Assembly (NCBI GenBank): GCA_020832085.1
Contig: JAFIFJ010000098.1
Span: 1 to 64,000, forward strand
DNA: 64,000 bases
Reading direction: 5' to 3'
From: Gammaproteobacteria bacterium
GTDB lineage: Bacteria; Pseudomonadota; Gammaproteobacteria; Pseudomonadales; Azotimanducaceae
Under the pieces are notes generated by a model, which was given only the letters and a program-made list of their open reading frames with translations, searched no databases and was not told the DNA's origin. Shown in pieces: positions 61,701 through 64,000 of the stretch. A program made the translations under genes and the position numbers. Within the stretch, counting starts at the first letter, position 1, and the number at the start of each line of letters is the position of its first letter.

Positions 61701-64000
61701 TCGTTCTCAACAGCTTCGTTCGCCCCTGGTTCAGAGCGCCACGATTGCTGCTGCGCCCCCTGCTCACGACTTTCGATGAAGCCCTCACCGCGGGTGATCT
61801 CGACGGCGCCAGCCAGGCCGCCGCCGCCTACGCTGCCGGCGCCCTGCTCAATGGCGAGAGTCTGAACACGGCTCGGGAGCAGATCCGAAGTCTCGAACGG
61901 ACTTTGAGCCTCTATCCGGCACCACCGGGACTGTCGGTGCTGCGGGCTTACAGCCGGTTCATCAACAGACTCATGGAGCCCGCGGTCGCCCCTGCGGCAG
62001 ATTCCAACGGAGACCTCGAGGGCGGCGGTGAGTCGAGAAGTGAAGCGGTCCCGGCAGAGCACTGGAAGCACGGCGAAATCGGTGTGGACCATGGGCAACT
62101 GCTGCGGGCCTGGCAGCACCTGCTCGACGACGACAGCGAAGCTGCCCTGGCCATCGTCGCTGACCTCAGTCGCGAAGGCATCGCCCGATTGCCCTCCACC
62201 GCAGCGGCGCAGGTCCAGTGGATCCTGGCGCTGGCGAGCATTGACGCTGCGCGCAGCGCTTCCGGCCCGAATCGGAGGCGTCTGCTTCGACAGGCGCGCA
62301 AAGCCCGCAGACTCATCGCGCGCTGGGTCGATTTCGGACTCAGCAGCCTGCGCTCCCGCACTTCTCTCATCGACGCCGAACTCGCAGCGGCCGACGGCCA
62401 GGACCATGCCGCCCTGGACGGCTTCAGTCGCGCCATTCACCAGGCCAGGAGCGCGGACTTCGATCACGATGAAGCGATGGCCTGGCAAAGAGCAGCCCGT
62501 TTCTGCCGCGAAACAGGCCGGGAAGCGTTCGTGGATCACTTTCTCAAGGGCGCACAGCGCGCCTTTGAACATTGGGGAGCCGAAGCCCGGATCCAGCATC
62601 TGCTCCCGGACGGCCAGACCGGACTCAGCAGCCACCGGGCGGTTTCGAACCGCTCCCACCGCAGCGGCAGCAGCCAGCGCGGAAGCCACCTGGACACCGT
62701 CGCCCTGCTGGAGGCCGCACGCACCATCGCCGGCGAGGTACACCTCGATGAACTCGTTGGCACCCTGGTGGGGCTGGTGCTGGGCAGCTCCGGCGCTGAG
62801 CGAACTGCCCTGATCCTGCTGGAAGAGGCCAAGCTCATGCTAGCTGCCACCGCCAGCAGCAGTTCCAGCACCAGCACGGTCATCGATCCTCCCCTGCCGC
62901 TGCTGGAAAGCGGCGACCTTCTCCCCGTGAGCGTTGTCCAGTACGTTGCCCGGCGTCGAAGCGCTCTGGTGCTCGAAGATGCCAGCATTGAAGACGCGTT
63001 CAGCGAAGACCCGTATGTGCTGGAACACCGGCCCCGAGCCGTGGCCTGCGTGCCGCTGAGCATTGGCGGGCGCCTGATCGGCCTGCTCTACGCCGAACAT
63101 CGCCACCAGACTGCGGCCTTCGGCCCAGAGCGGGTCGAGATCATCCGGCTGCTGGCGGCCCAGGCCGCCATTGGCATCGACAATGCGCGGCTCTATCAGG
63201 CGCTGTCCCTGGCGCGAGACGAGTACAGGGAACTGTTCGACCATGCCGCTGAAGGCATCTTCCGGCTGGACCTCGATGGCCGCCTGCAGCGTGGCAATCT
63301 GGCTCTGGCGGAAGCGCTGGGTTTCGTCGCTGTGGACGAACTGATCTCGGGCGTGCGCTTTCTGCCCCGGGACGTGGTCTCGGAACCGGCAGACGCTGTC
63401 AGGCTGCTGGATCAGATTCACTCCCGCGAAGGTGTCTCCGGCGTCGAGCTCGAAGGGTTCCGAAACGACGGCAGTCGCAGCTGGTTCGCGATTTCCGCGC
63501 GACTGATTCGCAATGAGGACGGCCAGAAAGTCGCCATCGAGGGCTCCCTGGTGGACATCAGCGAACGCCGGCAGCGCGTACAGGCGGAACGCGAACGCGA
63601 AATGGCCAAGGCCGCCACCGAAGCCAAGAGCCGCTTTCTGGCCAACATGAGCCACGAGATACGCACACCCATGAACGCCATCCTCGGCTTCTCGGAGCTG
63701 ATGATCGGCACGGCCCTAGACTCCCGTCAGCGTGAGTTCGCCACCACCATCCACTCCGCGGCGGAATCCCTGCTGCGTCTGATCAACGACATCCTCGACT
63801 TCTCGCGGATCGAAGCCGGCCAGCTCAGCCTCATCAGCGAACCCCTGGACCTTCCAGCGCTGCTCGCTGAGATGGAGACCCTGTTCTCGAGCAGCGCTCG
63901 TCAGAAGGGGCTCGACCTGTCCTGCCATGGCGGCGAGGCCATGCGCCGCGGATTGACCGGCCAACGGCCGCTGCAAGGCGATACCGGGCGCCTGAGGCAG
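58724..64000 (+). CDS. Hybrid Ser/Thr kinase-ATPase-GAF-PAS-histidine kinase, partial
   Basis: At least 1759 residues, cut by the window edge. Residues ~8-270 are a protein-kinase domain (LKSLRPEAG, HRDINPDN at 125, DLG, LAPEQTGR). An ATPase follows with Walker A GPTGIGKST (327) and LEGCEWIDP. ~600-1300 is a helical repeat region, ~1325-1490 a GAF domain (ACVPLSIGGRLIGLLYAEH), and ~1500-1620 a PAS domain (YRELFDHAAEGIFRLDLDG ... SLVDISERR). A HisKA H-box follows with His1644 in NMSHEIRTPMNAI. HATPase and any receiver lie beyond the end. The kinase lacks a Phe in DFG (DLG). It shares an operon with the response regulator. Confidence 0.92.
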   Translation, partial: MPEARQYRIGATLHETPITLIRRGQQAHDGASVILKSLRPEAGAGDLARLRHEHLLNSRLQVPGVCPAIDLLTLDGMPTLVSQDVGATALRHWMTDPGMGLARRLEVAIGISRAVTDLHAAGVVHRDINPDNIIVRASDRCVWLIDLGLATLSLRHGQEPVHPRDLEGTLAYLAPEQTGRLPRTVDQRADLYALGATLYELFSGVLPFASDDPLELVHAHLARIPPLLLTQAPQLPPALSELVSVLLEKRPEDRYQHAQTVAEDLEEIHRDLTAGLITTRLKAGARDRDTRFSVPQRLYGRERQRRRLFQFVERAASGASDFILLSGPTGIGKSTLVSAAFYRAESYAFRTVTATFTRAPQTEPAAPVVLAFAPLLRRIVAANTPLMTQWQGRLRHALGRDAQLLAEALPDLATLLAPAKPEPRPATRESGQRFDQAFRRLVEGCTDATAPLLLVLEGCEWIDPDSRRLIQLLTGEGGVPHLLILGTATDTELATDALGPLYPKAGPNHIQVDALSLEETGTLVADVLHSQPERVGPLAARIHAKSHGNPMLALNTLESLRSEELLTYSREQHGWVWNEQALAATVLLDQDSDALLSRLTRLPAASMEPIEVAACIGERFDAQWLASTLEISVNETLQRLRPALQEGFVAPVSERRVPSQHDSESNDALEAESPLLLRFVHSRIHREIYQRLTPERRGALHRRLGDIVLDAAESGDPADSDANQRLFLDAVSQFNFASALPGEPELSALELAQQNLRAGRIALRSGQPQGAFRFLRTGMGQLGPTAWTEHPVIMAQLTSSALDAAFLCADPGQVERLSRAALSQPLDDAIRLRMVAMLTRACFSQGRIADGMETALPELRRQGVNLKTRLPFALSFMLMLREARQLASLPPSRVVDLARADLSQDLLTRSQLLLDVAQNAFFTSPSLLIAAVREMLSLSRGQAPLPETAFALACASAAAVTIGKLPLALRLADRSEQLLQQQGKGRAAARAQLVLNSFVRPWFRAPRLLLRPLLTTFDEALTAGDLDGASQAAAAYAAGALLNGESLNTAREQIRSLERTLSLYPAPPGLSVLRAYSRFINRLMEPAVAPAADSNGDLEGGGESRSEAVPAEHWKHGEIGVDHGQLLRAWQHLLDDDSEAALAIVADLSREGIARLPSTAAAQVQWILALASIDAARSASGPNRRRLLRQARKARRLIARWVDFGLSSLRSRTSLIDAELAAADGQDHAALDGFSRAIHQARSADFDHDEAMAWQRAARFCRETGREAFVDHFLKGAQRAFEHWGAEARIQHLLPDGQTGLSSHRAVSNRSHRSGSSQRGSHLDTVALLEAARTIAGEVHLDELVGTLVGLVLGSSGAERTALILLEEAKLMLAATASSSSSTSTVIDPPLPLLESGDLLPVSVVQYVARRRSALVLEDASIEDAFSEDPYVLEHRPRAVACVPLSIGGRLIGLLYAEHRHQTAAFGPERVEIIRLLAAQAAIGIDNARLYQALSLARDEYRELFDHAAEGIFRLDLDGRLQRGNLALAEALGFVAVDELISGVRFLPRDVVSEPADAVRLLDQIHSREGVSGVELEGFRNDGSRSWFAISARLIRNEDGQKVAIEGSLVDISERRQRVQAEREREMAKAATEAKSRFLANMSHEIRTPMNAILGFSELMIGTALDSRQREFATTIHSAAESLLRLINDILDFSRIEAGQLSLISEPLDLPALLAEMETLFSSSARQKGLDLSCHGGEAMRRGLTGQRPLQGDTGRLRQ

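Noticed and set aside
1-64000. Mobile element or prophage insertion
   Set aside because: No transposase, integrase, terminase or attachment-site pair was found.

Overview
The window is a high-GC bacterial chromosome segment, most likely from a gammaproteobacterium. The families that point there are EpmC/YfcM, YheU (UPF0270), RlmM, an AlaA-type transaminase, a YfaZ-like barrel, and pgsA next to tRNA-Cys. Many outer-membrane, TonB-dependent and lipoprotein genes confirm a Gram-negative envelope. Genus cannot be read from the sequence. No transposase, integrase, plasmid or phage gene, rRNA or CRISPR array is visible. The last gene runs off the right edge.

Layout. 0.2-2.7 kb: a TonB-dependent receptor. 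2.7-6.1 kb: an aromatic amino acid catabolic block (VOC protein, 4-hydroxyphenylpyruvate dioxygenase, a divergent Lrp/AsnC regulator, and an ACT-containing phenylalanine hydroxylase). 6.3-7.2 kb: a decayed tRNA-Cys copy, an intact tRNA-Cys(GCA) and pgsA. 7.3-23.6 kb: mixed housekeeping and metabolic genes. These include an LLM flavin oxidoreductase, a split membrane/spermidine-synthase pair, a small barrel, a 1581-residue LamG/DUF11 surface protein, SDR, gamma-glutamyltransferase, msrB, alaA, a NAD-kinase-like protein, and an overlapping tusA/GGCT/epmC/FAD-oxidase operon.

23.9-38.1 kb holds twelve codirectional envelope genes that look like one machine I cannot match to a named system. They encode a TPR/TonB-C periplasmic protein, four lipoproteins, a membrane TPR protein, a PEGA plus SUMF1-fold membrane protein, an actin/Hsp70-like protein with an FHA-like end, a small exported protein, one MotA/TolQ/ExbB channel subunit, and two different von Willebrand A proteins. 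Both of those carry the same MotB/ExbD-like transmembrane aspartate motif. My reading is a proton-motive-force driven envelope complex whose B subunits carry VWA heads instead of peptidoglycan- or TonB-binding domains.

38.2-43.8 kb: CoA-binding protein, a second LLM oxidoreductase, GDPD, rlmM and a second TonB-dependent receptor. 44.2-56.6 kb: a minus-strand operon of secreted DUF11-type proteins ending in a 3036-residue protein with cadherin-like repeats and a C-terminal outer-membrane barrel. Three of its products share an N-terminal motif. 57.6-64 kb: yheU, then an OmpR-type response regulator followed by a giant Ser/Thr kinase-ATPase-GAF-PAS-histidine kinase hybrid.

A 104-bp inverted-arm repeat family occupies three intergenic gaps (17.6, 38.1 and 43.9 kb).
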